Assembly: GCA_020444065.1 (NCBI GenBank)
Contig: JAHLLQ010000001.1
Coordinates: 124,001 to 188,000, forward strand
DNA: 64,000 nucleotides
DNA from: a bacterium
GTDB taxonomy: Bacteria > Sumerlaeota > Sumerlaeia > SLMS01 > JAHLLQ01
Reading direction: 5' to 3'
How positions within the stretch are numbered: position 1 is the stretch's first letter; each line of letters opens with the position of its first letter. A program made the position numbers and the translations under genes. Below are positions 1 through 8,500 of the stretch, piece by piece. Under the pieces are notes generated by a model that was not told where the DNA came from, did not search any database, and saw only the letters and a list, made by a program, of their open reading frames with translations.

Positions 1-1
1 C

Positions 2-607
2 CTTCCGCTATTTCAGAACAAACCCATGAAGTTCCCTCCGGGCGAGCGATTCGACTACAACGACGCCGGCTTCATCCTGCTGGGCCTTGCCGTCGAGAAA
101 GCCGCCGGGATCCCGTTCGCTCAATACATTCAGAAGAACATCTTCGACCGAAGCGGCATGGAGGATTCGGGTTACTTCGCCCTGGACTGTTTGCCGAAAG
201 GAACTGCGTCCGCATACATCCCGAACGGTGACGGGACCTGGCGAACCAACATTTTTGCCGTACCTGCTGTGGGGGCGCCAGATGGAGGCGCATTCACGGC
301 TGCCCCGGACATGCAGCGCTTCTGGCGCGCCCTGGTCAGCGGTGAACTCCTCGGCCCGAAGATGACGGAACGGATGCTCCACCCTCACGTACAGGCCGAC
401 TCTCCCACGACGCACTATGGTTATGGAGTCTGGCTTGATCGGTCCGGGGGCCAGACTCGCCGCCTCTTCGTCGTGGGCAGCGACCCCGGAGTTGCTCTGC
501 GATCGGAATACTGGATCGAGGAAGGCCTGGTTGTCACCATGCTCGGAAATACCGGCGAGGCGTTGTGGCACCTGTATCCGAGAATCGAGAACGCTCTCGG
601 GCTTTGA
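2..607 (+). CDS. Beta-lactamase-family (class C-like) serine hydrolase, C-terminal part
   Basis: The frame is open to the left edge, so the N-terminus, with the catalytic SxxK, lies outside the window; about 200 residues are visible. The segment FDYNDAGFILLG matches the second motif of the class C beta-lactamase/D-alanyl-D-alanine carboxypeptidase fold (usually Y-[SA]-N followed by GY-x-LLG), but here it reads Y-N-D. Further on, GYGVWLDR and the LGNTG segment fit the family C-terminus. Members hydrolyse diverse esters and peptides, so the substrate cannot be assigned. It converges on the acyltransferase gene 18 bases downstream. The family call is fairly secure; drug resistance is not implied. 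Confidence 0.7.
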   Translation, partial: LPLFQNKPMKFPPGERFDYNDAGFILLGLAVEKAAGIPFAQYIQKNIFDRSGMEDSGYFALDCLPKGTASAYIPNGDGTWRTNIFAVPAVGAPDGGAFTAAPDMQRFWRALVSGELLGPKMTERMLHPHVQADSPTTHYGYGVWLDRSGGQTRRLFVVGSDPGVALRSEYWIEEGLVVTMLGNTGEALWHLYPRIENALGL

Positions 608-625
608 CCACTGAGCCGATGGCTT

Positions 626-1147
626 CTACTTCATCGCCACCTTCGCGGGATCCAGTGTGCGGATGACTCTTGCGGGGTTGCCGGCGATGACGGCGTAGCC
701 GTCGGGGAAGCTCTTCGTCACAACCGACCCCGCGCCGACGATTGTGTAGTCGCCTAATTGCACGCCGGGCAAGACGACCGCGTTCATGCCGAGCCAGCAG
801 TGTGCCCCCAGGCGAATCGGCTGTCCCTTGATCCACTTGGTGTTGTCGTAGACATCGTGATTCGCGCTGATCAGGCCGACACCCGGGGCGAGGTTGCAGT
901 AGTCCCCCACCTCGATGCCGTTGAAGGCGTTCAGGTAACAATGCGGCGAGTCGCCCGGATACGTCGCGCGGCCGATCTTCACGCGCTGGGGATGGTTGAC
1001 CTGGCTGGTGAAGTGCACCGGCCAGGGCACGCGACGGTTGATGCCGACCCACTGACCCATTCGATACAGGACGTAGAATCGCGTCGGGCATCCACTGGGG
1101 ACTCCGAGGAGATTGCGAATACGCGAAGGAACCGGGCGACGACTCAC
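626..1147 (-). CDS. Hexapeptide-repeat sugar O-acyltransferase (WcaF-like)
   Basis: The 173-residue protein carries left-handed beta-helix hexapeptide repeats in its second half (for example GDYCNLAPGV, GAHCWLGMNAVVLPGV, GDYTIVGAGSVVTKSF) and the family ending GNPARVIRTLDP. The motif ISANHDVYD supplies the His expected to act as catalytic base in xenobiotic/serine-type acetyltransferases. Proteins of this type acetylate sugars of exopolysaccharide or lipopolysaccharide in the cytoplasm, using acetyl-CoA. Its start codon overlaps the stop of the upstream same-strand gene (ATGA), so the two are probably translated together. The acceptor sugar is unknown. Confidence 0.85.
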   Translation of the reverse strand: MSRRPVPSRIRNLLGVPSGCPTRFYVLYRMGQWVGINRRVPWPVHFTSQVNHPQRVKIGRATYPGDSPHCYLNAFNGIEVGDYCNLAPGVGLISANHDVYDNTKWIKGQPIRLGAHCWLGMNAVVLPGVQLGDYTIVGAGSVVTKSFPDGYAVIAGNPARVIRTLDPAKVAMK

Positions 1148-1767
1148 TTGTGCAGCTCCTGCAGCTTATTTTCGGGAATCTTGCCTTCGTCTTTGATCTG
1201 GATGTAGCCCGGAACCGGAAAGGACTGGATCAGGGACTGGTAGTCGATCTGTTTTGCCATCCCACTGACGCGAAGAGTCAGGAACGTTCCCTCCGCCGAA
1301 TCGAAGAGCTTCACACCACGCAGACCGATCTCGACAAGGCTCTTGCCGATCAATTCGCCGAAGGTCGGCGCATCATGCACGGCAACACCGATCGGGCGAA
1401 TGAAACGACCATCCTTCTCCTCGACCTTGCCTGGGTAGAACGCATCCTCCGTGGCGCCCATTTTCCGCGTCTGGGTCATGAAGTGCTCGACGCAGGCATC
1501 CACGCCCTCGGAGGAGTTCGCTGACAGAGCAATCCGGCGGTCAATCCATTCGAATTCGAACTGCGGGTCGATTTCCCGCTGCTCCGGATGATCGCAAACC
1601 AGGCGAAGAGCTTTGAAGACCTGCTCCGGCCCAAAGGCGGCCTGAATGCGGTAGATGTGTACGAGCGACGGCAACTGGAGCCCTCCGTGGATTGACTGGA
1701 CTCTTGATCGCCCGCCCAGCGAATCGAGGCAAGTGGAGTTCGGCTCCGATTCCATCCATTCCAGCAT
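1144..1767 (-). CDS. Conserved-looking protein of unknown function
   Basis: No family is recognised. The product is about 207 residues from the first good ATG at 1767, soluble and mixed in charge, with no signal peptide or membrane segment. The frame stays open to 1941, and the residues just upstream of the ATG (LRIHLCHNKQYPPGRGF) look like real protein. The true start may therefore be a rarer codon near 1820, where it would run into the start of the divergent ATPase gene. The stop overlaps the start of the acyltransferase by 4 bases, pointing to a two-gene operon. Confidence is for coding status, not function. Confidence 0.6.
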   Translation of the reverse strand: MLEWMESEPNSTCLDSLGGRSRVQSIHGGLQLPSLVHIYRIQAAFGPEQVFKALRLVCDHPEQREIDPQFEFEWIDRRIALSANSSEGVDACVEHFMTQTRKMGATEDAFYPGKVEEKDGRFIRPIGVAVHDAPTFGELIGKSLVEIGLRGVKLFDSAEGTFLTLRVSGMAKQIDYQSLIQSFPVPGYIQIKDEGKIPENKLQELHK

Positions 1768-1840
1768 GTCGATTCTGGTTGAGAAGCCACGGCCCGGCGG
1801 GTATTGCTTGTTATGACACAGGTGGATGCGGAGGTCGCCT

Positions 1841-2587
1841 TTGCCAGAATCTTTAACTCCCCAGCCTCTTGAGGCGCTGGCGCACGCCAGCGTTATCGGT
1901 CCCGCGGAAATCGCGGCGGACAACCGGATTCGCGTCTTCATCGGGCACTACGGCAGCGGCAAAACGGAAATCGCCGTCAATTACGCCCTGATGCTCGCCT
2001 CCACGGGGCGGAAGGTCGCCCTTGTGGATCTGGACGTCGTGAATCCGTTCTTCCGTTCGCGGGAGAAGCGCGCGCTGCTCGAGGCTGCGGATATCTGGGT
2101 GATAGGCAACTCTCTCGGTATCGATAAAGGCGTCGATTTACCAGCCATCCCCGCGGAGGTCACCGTTCCGCTCCAGGACATCAGTTGGGATGTGATTCTG
2201 GATGTGGGAGGCAATTCCGCCGGGGCCAGAGCCCTGGCCCGATACCGGCGGTTCATGCAGCCGGGCGATTACGATATGTTCTGTGTGGTCAATGCTTTCC
2301 GTCCCGAGACCCGGGATCCGGAGGGCGTCGTTGCCCACGCTGAAGCCATAGCCGAAACGGTCGGGGCACCCCTGACCGCTATGATCAACAATAGCCACAT
2401 TTTATTGCAAACGTCCGTTGACTTAGTGCTGCACGGTCAGCGAGTTTGTAAACGCGCTGCTGACAAACTGGGTCTGCCCATTCGCTATGTCAGTGTCATG
2501 CAGCGCCTGGCCGGGGACCTGCCGGCCAAGGATCTTGAGGGGGCGATCCTCCCAATACAGATCCACATGCGAGAGGACTGGATGTAG
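1841..2587 (+). CDS. MinD/CobB-like P-loop ATPase beside the oxidoreductase operon
   Basis: The core begins RVFIGHYGSGKTEIA, a Walker A P-loop, followed by VALVDLDVVNPFF (the strand 2 Asp region of SIMIBI ATPases) and DVILDVGGNSAG (Walker B-like). An ATG at 1826 is in frame, but the TTG at 1841 has a GGAGG six bases upstream (1830-1834), so TTG is preferred; the product is 248 residues. Relatives are annotated as cobyrinic-acid synthase-like or ParA/MinD proteins and, to my knowledge, often sit beside 2-oxoacid:ferredoxin oxidoreductase genes. A role in assembly of, or coupling to, that enzyme is inference. The ferredoxin subunit follows 45 bases downstream. Confidence 0.75.
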   Translation: MPESLTPQPLEALAHASVIGPAEIAADNRIRVFIGHYGSGKTEIAVNYALMLASTGRKVALVDLDVVNPFFRSREKRALLEAADIWVIGNSLGIDKGVDLPAIPAEVTVPLQDISWDVILDVGGNSAGARALARYRRFMQPGDYDMFCVVNAFRPETRDPEGVVAHAEAIAETVGAPLTAMINNSHILLQTSVDLVLHGQRVCKRAADKLGLPIRYVSVMQRLAGDLPAKDLEGAILPIQIHMREDWM

Positions 2588-2632
2588 CGATCCTGCATCC
2601 CGTCGACAACTCCACATAGGGAGGAAAGAAAC

Positions 2633-2887
2633 GTGGCAAAGTTTCACGGTGTTCTGCATTTCGACGAGGATCGGTGCAAAGGCTGCGGCCTGTGCGTCAA
2701 CGCTTGTCCCAAGGACCTTCTGTTCCTGGACAAGTCCCGGTTCAACATGAAGGGCTACAATCCCGTAGCCATTCGTGACGAGGAGTCCTGCACCAGTTGC
2801 GCCTTCTGTGCGCTGATGTGCCCGGACGTCGTCATTTCCGTCGAGCGCGTAACCAGCGACCACCTCGCCGGCGCACTGGTTCACTGA
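2633..2887 (+). CDS. korD: 2-oxoacid:ferredoxin oxidoreductase, delta (4Fe-4S ferredoxin) subunit
   Basis: The 84-residue protein has two CxxCxxC...C clusters (CKGCGLCVNACP and CTSCAFCALMCP), each binding one [4Fe-4S] centre. It passes electrons from the TPP site to external ferredoxin. The start is GTG, preceded by a strong GGAGGAAAG. It is the first gene of the delta-alpha-beta-gamma set, but a terminator-like hairpin with a T-run lies between it and the alpha subunit. The family covers 2-oxoglutarate and branched-chain 2-oxoacid enzymes; the delta subunit alone does not decide the substrate. Confidence 0.9.
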   Translation: MAKFHGVLHFDEDRCKGCGLCVNACPKDLLFLDKSRFNMKGYNPVAIRDEESCTSCAFCALMCPDVVISVERVTSDHLAGALVH

Positions 2888-2891
2888 GTCT

Positions 2892-2915
2892 GCTCCCGCA
2901 TGCGGGAGCTTTTTT
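2892..2915 (+). terminator. Intra-operon terminator or attenuator hairpin
   Basis: GCTCCCG (2892-2898) and CGGGAGC (2903-2909) form a perfect 7-bp stem with a CATG loop, followed at once by six T residues (2910-2915). It begins 4 bases after the ferredoxin stop and precedes the alpha subunit, so it should lower downstream transcription or define a 3' end of the delta mRNA. Confidence 0.75.
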
Positions 2916-2951
2916 CTTCAACCCACCACATAAAGGAGGGGGGTATTCCCT

Positions 2952-4016
2952 ATGTCCAAAGTTTTGATGAAAGGCAACGAGGCCGTCGGTGCCGCCGCCA
3001 TCAAGGCGGGATGTCGGTTCTTCTTCGGCTATCCGATCACGCCTCAGAACGAGTTGCCCGAGTACATGTCGCGCGAGTTGCCGAAGGTTAACGGCACGTT
3101 CCTGCAGGCGGAGAGCGAAGTCGCCGCGATCAACATGGTCTATGGTGCAGCAGGAGCCGGCGCGCGCGTGATGACATCATCGTCGTCGCCCGGCATCGCG
3201 CTGAAGCAAGAAGGCATCTCGTACATCGCCGGCGCCGAACTGCCCTGCGTCATCGTCAATATGATGCGCGGCGGTCCGGGACTTGGCGGCATCCAGCCCA
3301 CACAGGCCGATTACTTTCAGGCGACTCGCGGCGGCGGAAACGGCGACTATCGCACGTTCACATTCGCACCTGCGAGTATCCAGGAAGCCGTCGATCTTCT
3401 GATCGAAGCGTTCGACATCGCCGATCAGTATCGCATCCCGGCATTGGTGCTCGGCGACGGAATGATCGGCCAGATGATGGAACCGGTCGAGTTCAACGAG
3501 CCGAAGCAACGTCCCCTTCCAAAGAAGGATTGGATCACGACAGGCACCGGCGGAAAGCGGAAGCCGAACATCGTGAATTCGCTCTACCTGGATCCGGACG
3601 AACTCGAAGAACACAACATGCGTCTCGACAAGAAGCACAAGGAAATCGAGGCCAACGAGATTCGCTACGAGCTCTACAACATGGAGTCGCCGGAGATCGT
3701 CCTGGTCGCCTACGGCACAACGTCGCGAATCGTGAAGAATGCAATCGCGATACTGAAGGAAGAAGGAATCGAGGCGGGCCTGATTCGACCGATCACACTC
3801 TGGCCATATCCCTACGGGGTCTTCCGGGAACTGCCAAAGAGCGTGAAGGCGCTCCTGACGGTCGAAATGAGTCTCGGCCAGATGCTCGACGACGTGAAGA
3901 TCGCCAATGAGGGCCGCTTGCCAGTGCACTTCTATGGACGCGCCGGCGGTGTGATCCCGGTGCCGAAAGAAATCGTCACGAAGGTCAAAGCTATTATGGG
4001 AGGTGAGCAGCCATGA
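2952..4016 (+). CDS. korA: 2-oxoacid:ferredoxin oxidoreductase, alpha subunit (VorB/KorA type)
   Basis: The 354-residue subunit opens MKGNEAVGAAAIKAG, then GYPITPQNELPEYMS, the pyrimidine-binding domain signature of the alpha subunit. QAESEVAAINMVYGA and MMRGGPGLGG are also typical. The enzyme makes acyl-CoA, CO2 and reduced ferredoxin from a 2-oxoacid and CoA (or runs in reverse) in the cytoplasm. The start has an AAAGGAGGGG ribosome-binding site. The sequence is closest in style to the proteins called VorB (3-methyl-2-oxobutanoate) or KorA (2-oxoglutarate), so the substrate is uncertain. Its stop overlaps the beta subunit start by 4 bases. Confidence 0.92.
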   Translation: MSKVLMKGNEAVGAAAIKAGCRFFFGYPITPQNELPEYMSRELPKVNGTFLQAESEVAAINMVYGAAGAGARVMTSSSSPGIALKQEGISYIAGAELPCVIVNMMRGGPGLGGIQPTQADYFQATRGGGNGDYRTFTFAPASIQEAVDLLIEAFDIADQYRIPALVLGDGMIGQMMEPVEFNEPKQRPLPKKDWITTGTGGKRKPNIVNSLYLDPDELEEHNMRLDKKHKEIEANEIRYELYNMESPEIVLVAYGTTSRIVKNAIAILKEEGIEAGLIRPITLWPYPYGVFRELPKSVKALLTVEMSLGQMLDDVKIANEGRLPVHFYGRAGGVIPVPKEIVTKVKAIMGGEQP

Positions 4017-4771
4017 GCGTCGTCTTCGAGAAAACCCATGCGCTGACCGATGCGCACTTCCATTATTGCCCGGGCTGCACGCACGGCATCATTCATCGTC
4101 TCGTCGGCGAATGCATCGAGGAACTCGGCGTCCTCGGCGATACGATCGGCGTCGCGCCGGTTGGGTGTTCGGTTCTGGCCTATAATTACTTCGACTGCGA
4201 CATGAGCGAGGCCTCTCACGGCCGCGCGCCGGCCGTTGCGACGGGCATCAAACGCGTGCTGCCGGACAAGACCGTGTTCACCTACCAGGGCGACGGCGAT
4301 CTCGCCTCGATCGGCACAGCGGAGATCGTTCACGTCGCTCATCGCGGCGAGAAGATCACAACGATCTTCGTCAACAACGCGATCTATGGAATGACCGGCG
4401 GGCAGATGGCACCGACAACGCTGATTGGGCAGAAGGCCACAACGTCGCCCTATGGCCGCAGCGCTGAACATTGCGGCATGCCGCTGCGCGTCGCCGAGAT
4501 GCTCGCGACAATCGATGGCGCGGCCTTCGTCGAGCGCGTTTCAGTTCATGATCCGCGCCACGTGAAGAAGGCCAAGAAGGCCATCATGAACGCCTTCAAG
4601 TGTCAGTTGGAAGGCCACGGCTTCGGAATCGTCGAGGTGCTCTCCAGTTGCCCGACCGGCTGGGGCAAGACGCCGGAAGAGGCCCTCGAGTGGCTCGTTG
4701 AGAACATGATCCCGTACTATCCACTCGGCAATCTTCGCGATCCGTGGAAGGAGAAATCCGATGAGCACTGA
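4013..4771 (+). CDS. korB: 2-oxoacid:ferredoxin oxidoreductase, beta (TPP-binding) subunit
   Basis: This 252-residue protein carries the thiamine pyrophosphate site: YCPGCTHG near the N-terminus, then GDGDLASIG with NNAIYGMTGGQ about 30 residues later (the GDG-N-N Mg/TPP motif). ATGA coupling joins it to the alpha gene and an 11-base overlap joins it to the gamma gene, so expression should be stoichiometric. Together with alpha, gamma and delta it forms the complete four-subunit enzyme. Its presence implies ferredoxin-based central metabolism, typical of anaerobes. Confidence 0.92.
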   Translation: MSVVFEKTHALTDAHFHYCPGCTHGIIHRLVGECIEELGVLGDTIGVAPVGCSVLAYNYFDCDMSEASHGRAPAVATGIKRVLPDKTVFTYQGDGDLASIGTAEIVHVAHRGEKITTIFVNNAIYGMTGGQMAPTTLIGQKATTSPYGRSAEHCGMPLRVAEMLATIDGAAFVERVSVHDPRHVKKAKKAIMNAFKCQLEGHGFGIVEVLSSCPTGWGKTPEEALEWLVENMIPYYPLGNLRDPWKEKSDEH

Positions 4772-5324
4772 GAAGATCATCTGCGCCGGTTTCGGTGGCC
4801 AAGGCATCATGTCGCTCGGCCAACTGATTGCCTACGCTGGTATGCTTGAGAACAAACACGTCTCGTGGGTTCCTTCCTACGGACCGGAAATGCGAGGCGG
4901 CACGGCAAACTGCCATGTCCTGATCTCCGACGATCCCATCGGAAGCCCATTGGTCTCGCACGATGCAACCGCCGTGATCGTGATGAACCTGCCGTCGCTG
5001 GTGAAGTTCGAGCCCGAGTTGCAGAAGGGCGGGCACCTGCTGATCAATTGCTCGCTGATCGACAAGGAAGCCGAACGCAAGGATGTCGCAGTCCACTACA
5101 TCACAGCCAACGATATCGCGATGGAACTGGGCAACGTGAAGGCCGCCAACATGGTGATGCTTGGCGCGTACCTGCACCTGACTCACATCGTGAAGGTCGA
5201 GACGGTTTCTGAAGCCCTGAAGAAAGTGTTCGGGCAGAAGAAGGCGGAGTTAATTCCGCTCAACCTCGAAGCTCTGAAACGCGGCGCCGAGGCCGTTCAC
5301 GGATCGGAACTGGCGAAGCACTGA
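4761..5324 (+). CDS. korC: 2-oxoacid:ferredoxin oxidoreductase, gamma subunit
   Basis: The 187-residue protein has the gamma-subunit fold, with FGGQGIMSLGQLIAYAG near the start and VPSYGPEMRGGTANCHVLIS, both hallmarks of the pyruvate/ketoisovalerate oxidoreductase gamma family. It contributes to CoA binding. It is the last gene of the operon; an imperfect hairpin without a clear T-run follows about 50 bases downstream. Length is normal for a separate gamma chain, and no lesion is seen. Confidence 0.92.
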   Translation: MSTEKIICAGFGGQGIMSLGQLIAYAGMLENKHVSWVPSYGPEMRGGTANCHVLISDDPIGSPLVSHDATAVIVMNLPSLVKFEPELQKGGHLLINCSLIDKEAERKDVAVHYITANDIAMELGNVKAANMVMLGAYLHLTHIVKVETVSEALKKVFGQKKAELIPLNLEALKRGAEAVHGSELAKH

Positions 5325-5371
5325 TCCCGGAGAAGCCGGCGACTTGCTGGCAGATTCTCATCTGACTATTG

Positions 5372-5401
5372 CGGGGTGCGGCGGAATATCGCTGCACCCC
5401 G
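5372..5401. terminator. GC-rich hairpin after the oxidoreductase operon
   Basis: CGGGGTGCGGCG (5372-5383) pairs with CGCTGCACCCCG (5390-5401), 12 bp with one G-T wobble and a six-base loop. No T-run follows, so it is either a weak or Rho-assisted terminator or an mRNA 3'-stabilising stem. Confidence 0.4.
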
Positions 5402-5528
5402 TCCGCATTGGGGAGACCCACGGTTCCAGTCATCATGTTCGATTCCCTTTGCAGTCGTTCGGGGCACTCGTTCAAATTGCAGGTTATTCTTGAGGATTGG
5501 TGAATGATCGCGTTTCAGGAGGTCCATC

Positions 5529-6863
5529 ATGGCTAAACTGCAGCCTGGTAAACAGATTCCCGACTCCAAGGCGGTTCCGAAGGAGTTGCTGGCGGAGGAC
5601 TCCTGGGGGGAGATTTGGCGCGCCGAACATGACAAGCACGGAACGGTCATCCTTGTGGCCTTCACGACGCCGAAGGGCGCCGAGATGCTCATGGACGGAC
5701 GCGACGGGCTCGTGAATTGGAACAAGATGGCCGGCGCGGAAGTTCCACAGTTGGCACGTGTGCTCCATGTTTCGCCGACCGAACCGCTCCCCCACCTGTT
5801 GGTCGAAGATCCCGGGGGACGTACACTGCGCGCGGCGTTGCCTGATATGATCGATAATCCCGTTTCGCAGGGGAGCTGGGCATACTCGATCGTGCGTGGC
5901 TTACACCAGGCGGACGTGTACGAGATGGCGCCAGTCGGAATCACGCCGGACAACCTGATTCACTGTCCGGGGAGCCAGGAGGCCCCATGGAAGATTATTC
6001 CGATCGCGCCGCGCTCCTTGTTGGCATCTCGAACGATCGCCGGCGGCCGGTATCACGCGAAGGAGCTTGATACGTCCGGAAAACCGCATGATATCCACGC
6101 AGATTTGTACTCCTTCAGTTGGCTGTGGTTAGAACTGCAGGCCGGAAACTTCAACATTCCGCACGAGCCGAATGCGCTGAAGCAGTTCGTCCCGCACAAG
6201 CGCCTCGCCACGGTGATCGCCAACAACCTGCAATCGCGGAACGGCGAGTTCTCCGAACCTCGCCTTGCGGAGTTGGGCGTCCAGCGTTGGGTAAAACACG
6301 ACATCAAGGAAGACCTGAAGGAATTCAAAGAGAAAACGGACGCGGCGAAGCGATCGAATTTCCAACAATACATGTTCGAGAATCGAAAGTGGCTCATTCA
6401 GATCGGACTTTCGCTGTTCATCATCATCTGCGTGCTCTTGTCGGTGCTCGCCGTCAAAGGCCTGTTCACCACGTCTGGATCGCGCGACACACCTTATGGA
6501 ATCATGACGCTCTATCTGGATGAGTTTGTCGGTCAACGCGATGTGACCGGCGCACAAGCCTACACCACCGGACAAGCGACGACACAGACCGAGAGACTCT
6601 TTGCCGAAATTGAAGACATGGAGCAGAACGGCAAAGCCAGCCACATGACCGAAGCGATGCCGGTTGTTCGTGGATCCGGCAATGCGCGAACCGTGAAGGT
6701 CGACTTCAAGGGTGTGAACAACGATGTCTTTATGATCGCGGAGATGAATATCCGAGCAAATGATCGAGGCCAGTGGGTGATCGAAGAGATCTACTACAAG
6801 AACAAGCGCGATTACGACAAAGACAAGGAAGCAACTCGTGAAATGGGCCAGGAAGGCCAGTAA
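5529..6863 (+). CDS. Membrane-anchored protein-kinase-like (pseudokinase) protein
   Basis: Residues about 15-255 read as a degenerate protein kinase fold. GEIWRAEHDKHGTVILVAF fits the glycine-loop/VAIK region but lacks the Gly-rich loop and Lys. VGITPDNLIHC (136-146) stands where HRDLKPxN should be, and ADLYSFSWLWLEL (191-203) matches the subdomain IX helix. A single transmembrane helix spans about 289-309, followed by a 135-residue charged C-terminal domain with no recognised family. Catalytic Lys and Asp are missing, so it is probably a scaffold or receptor. An AGGAGG precedes the ATG. It is monocistronic and faces the metal-transport operon. Confidence 0.7.
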   Translation: MAKLQPGKQIPDSKAVPKELLAEDSWGEIWRAEHDKHGTVILVAFTTPKGAEMLMDGRDGLVNWNKMAGAEVPQLARVLHVSPTEPLPHLLVEDPGGRTLRAALPDMIDNPVSQGSWAYSIVRGLHQADVYEMAPVGITPDNLIHCPGSQEAPWKIIPIAPRSLLASRTIAGGRYHAKELDTSGKPHDIHADLYSFSWLWLELQAGNFNIPHEPNALKQFVPHKRLATVIANNLQSRNGEFSEPRLAELGVQRWVKHDIKEDLKEFKEKTDAAKRSNFQQYMFENRKWLIQIGLSLFIIICVLLSVLAVKGLFTTSGSRDTPYGIMTLYLDEFVGQRDVTGAQAYTTGQATTQTERLFAEIEDMEQNGKASHMTEAMPVVRGSGNARTVKVDFKGVNNDVFMIAEMNIRANDRGQWVIEEIYYKNKRDYDKDKEATREMGQEGQ

Positions 6864-6875
6864 CATCGCCTCGCA

Positions 6876-7772
6876 TTAGTGCTCTGGACAGTACGTGCCA
6901 TCGTCTTCGGTACGGTGGCGAGATGGTCTGCGGTACTTGCTCAGCAGGCCATGCTTCGGGCTCAGGAATGCCGAGACAAAGAAGACGATGCCCAGCGTGA
7001 TGACCACGCAAGGTCCGCTCGATACGCGCAGATGATAGCTGAGCAGTAGGCCGGTTGTGCTGCCGACGACGGCAACAACCGTCGAGAAGGCCAGCATCGT
7101 TCCCCAACGCTCGCACCAGAGATACGAAGTTACAGCCGGCAGAAGAAACAGGCCCAGCGCCAAAACGATTCCCATGGCCTGGAGCGCCGCTACGAGATTC
7201 ACAACAATCAGCGCCAGCAGTCCCAGGTGAATCGCGCCGTGCGGCAGACCGGCCGTGCGATAGAACACAGGATCGAAAGATTCGATCAGGATGTCACGAT
7301 AGAAGAGAGCGAATGCGAGCAGCGTCAGCGTACTGACGCCCGCCGCAAGCCACAGATCCTGTGATCCGACTCCGAGAATATTCCCAAACAGGAAGTGCAT
7401 CAGATCGACATTCACGCGCGCGCGTGCGCTGCTGATCAGTGCGATACCAAGTCCAAACGAAATCACAAACAACGCACCGAAAGCCGCATCGTCCCGCAGC
7501 CGGGTCAGGCGGCTAATGATGCCACTGCCGAGAGCAGTCAGCAGTCCGGATACAAGTGCACCCAGAAACAACGACCAGATGCCCGAGCCAAAGAGAAGGA
7601 AGGCGATACCCATCCCCGGCAGAAGGCTATGAGCCAGCGCATCGCCCATCAGCGCCATCCGTCGCAGCACAAGCGTGCAGCCGAGCAGGCCTCCACTGAT
7701 TCCAAGAAAGATGGCGATCAGCAGCCCGCGCCACATGAACTGATACTGAAATGGCTCGAAAAACTCAGTCAT
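6876..7772 (-). CDS. Metal ABC transporter permease (ABC-3 family, ZnuB/MntB-like)
   Basis: This 298-residue, strongly hydrophobic protein has the ABC-3 family start (GISGGLLGCTLVLRRMALMGDALAHSLLPG), where the DALAHS element contacts the ATPase, and about eight membrane helices. Such permeases import Zn, Mn or Fe. It is the last gene of a five-gene operon read leftward from the regulator at 10110; its start overlaps the ATPase stop by 4 bases (ATGA). The tail after the last helix is basic and of no known role. Zinc is the best guess from the His-rich binding protein and the zinc-ribbon regulator. Confidence 0.88.
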   Translation of the reverse strand: MTEFFEPFQYQFMWRGLLIAIFLGISGGLLGCTLVLRRMALMGDALAHSLLPGMGIAFLLFGSGIWSLFLGALVSGLLTALGSGIISRLTRLRDDAAFGALFVISFGLGIALISSARARVNVDLMHFLFGNILGVGSQDLWLAAGVSTLTLLAFALFYRDILIESFDPVFYRTAGLPHGAIHLGLLALIVVNLVAALQAMGIVLALGLFLLPAVTSYLWCERWGTMLAFSTVVAVVGSTTGLLLSYHLRVSSGPCVVITLGIVFFVSAFLSPKHGLLSKYRRPSRHRTEDDGTYCPEH

Positions 7773-8500
7773 GTGCCCGCCTCCACGAAGGATGACCCGT
7801 AGGCTTCGCGCACGTGCTCGGGAGAGAGAACTTCATCGATCGTGCCTGCAGAAATCAGATGTGTTCGCAGGAGAAGCGCGCTCTGGAATCCGCGCCGCGC
7901 AAGGTCGAGATCGTGCACGACGGCAAGCACCGTGCGATCGAGTGTCGGCCATTTCGCCAGCGTTTCCATCAGGTGGTCGCGTGCGCCTGGGTCGAGTCCG
8001 GTGAAAGGCTCGTCCAGAAGGAAGATATCCGCACCTTGCGCCAATGCGCGCGCAAGGAAGACGCGCTGCTGCTGGCCGCCGGATAATTCTTGAATCTGGC
8101 GCTCTGCCAGATCCTCGATTCCCATCTCGACGATCGCAGCTTCTACCATCTCGTGATCTTCCGGTCGGAAGCGCCGCCAGCTTCCAAGTGAAGGGTATCT
8201 CCCCTGCCGCACAATCGTCCGCACCGTCACCGGGAAGCTCCAATCCACTTCGCTGCGCTGCGGCAAATACGCAATTCGCGGCAACTGATGATGCGCATGA
8301 TCGTCGCCGATCAGAATCTTTCCCGTCGTCAGCGGCAGCCAGCCCAGGATCGTGCGAATCAGTGTGCTCTTCCCGGCGCCGTTCGGCCCCAGGAGAGCCG
8401 TTAGAGCTCCACAATGAACTGTCGCGGTGACGTGATGCACGGCCGGCGAATCACCATAGCAGACTGTGACGTTCTGGAATCGAAGGATCTCCTCATTCAT
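7769..8500 (-). CDS. Metal ABC transporter ATP-binding protein (ZnuC/MntA-like)
   Basis: The 243-residue ATPase shows Walker A (GPNGAGKST), the Q-loop region YLPQRSEVDWSFP typical of Zn/Mn importers, the ABC signature LSGGQQQR, Walker B (DIFLLDEPF) and the switch His (VVHDL). The frame is open upstream to 8581, but the ATG at 8500 starts at the conserved first strand and overlaps the preceding gene by 8 bases. It energises uptake through the partner permease. Confidence 0.9.
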   Translation of the reverse strand: MNEEILRFQNVTVCYGDSPAVHHVTATVHCGALTALLGPNGAGKSTLIRTILGWLPLTTGKILIGDDHAHHQLPRIAYLPQRSEVDWSFPVTVRTIVRQGRYPSLGSWRRFRPEDHEMVEAAIVEMGIEDLAERQIQELSGGQQQRVFLARALAQGADIFLLDEPFTGLDPGARDHLMETLAKWPTLDRTVLAVVHDLDLARRGFQSALLLRTHLISAGTIDEVLSPEHVREAYGSSFVEAGT

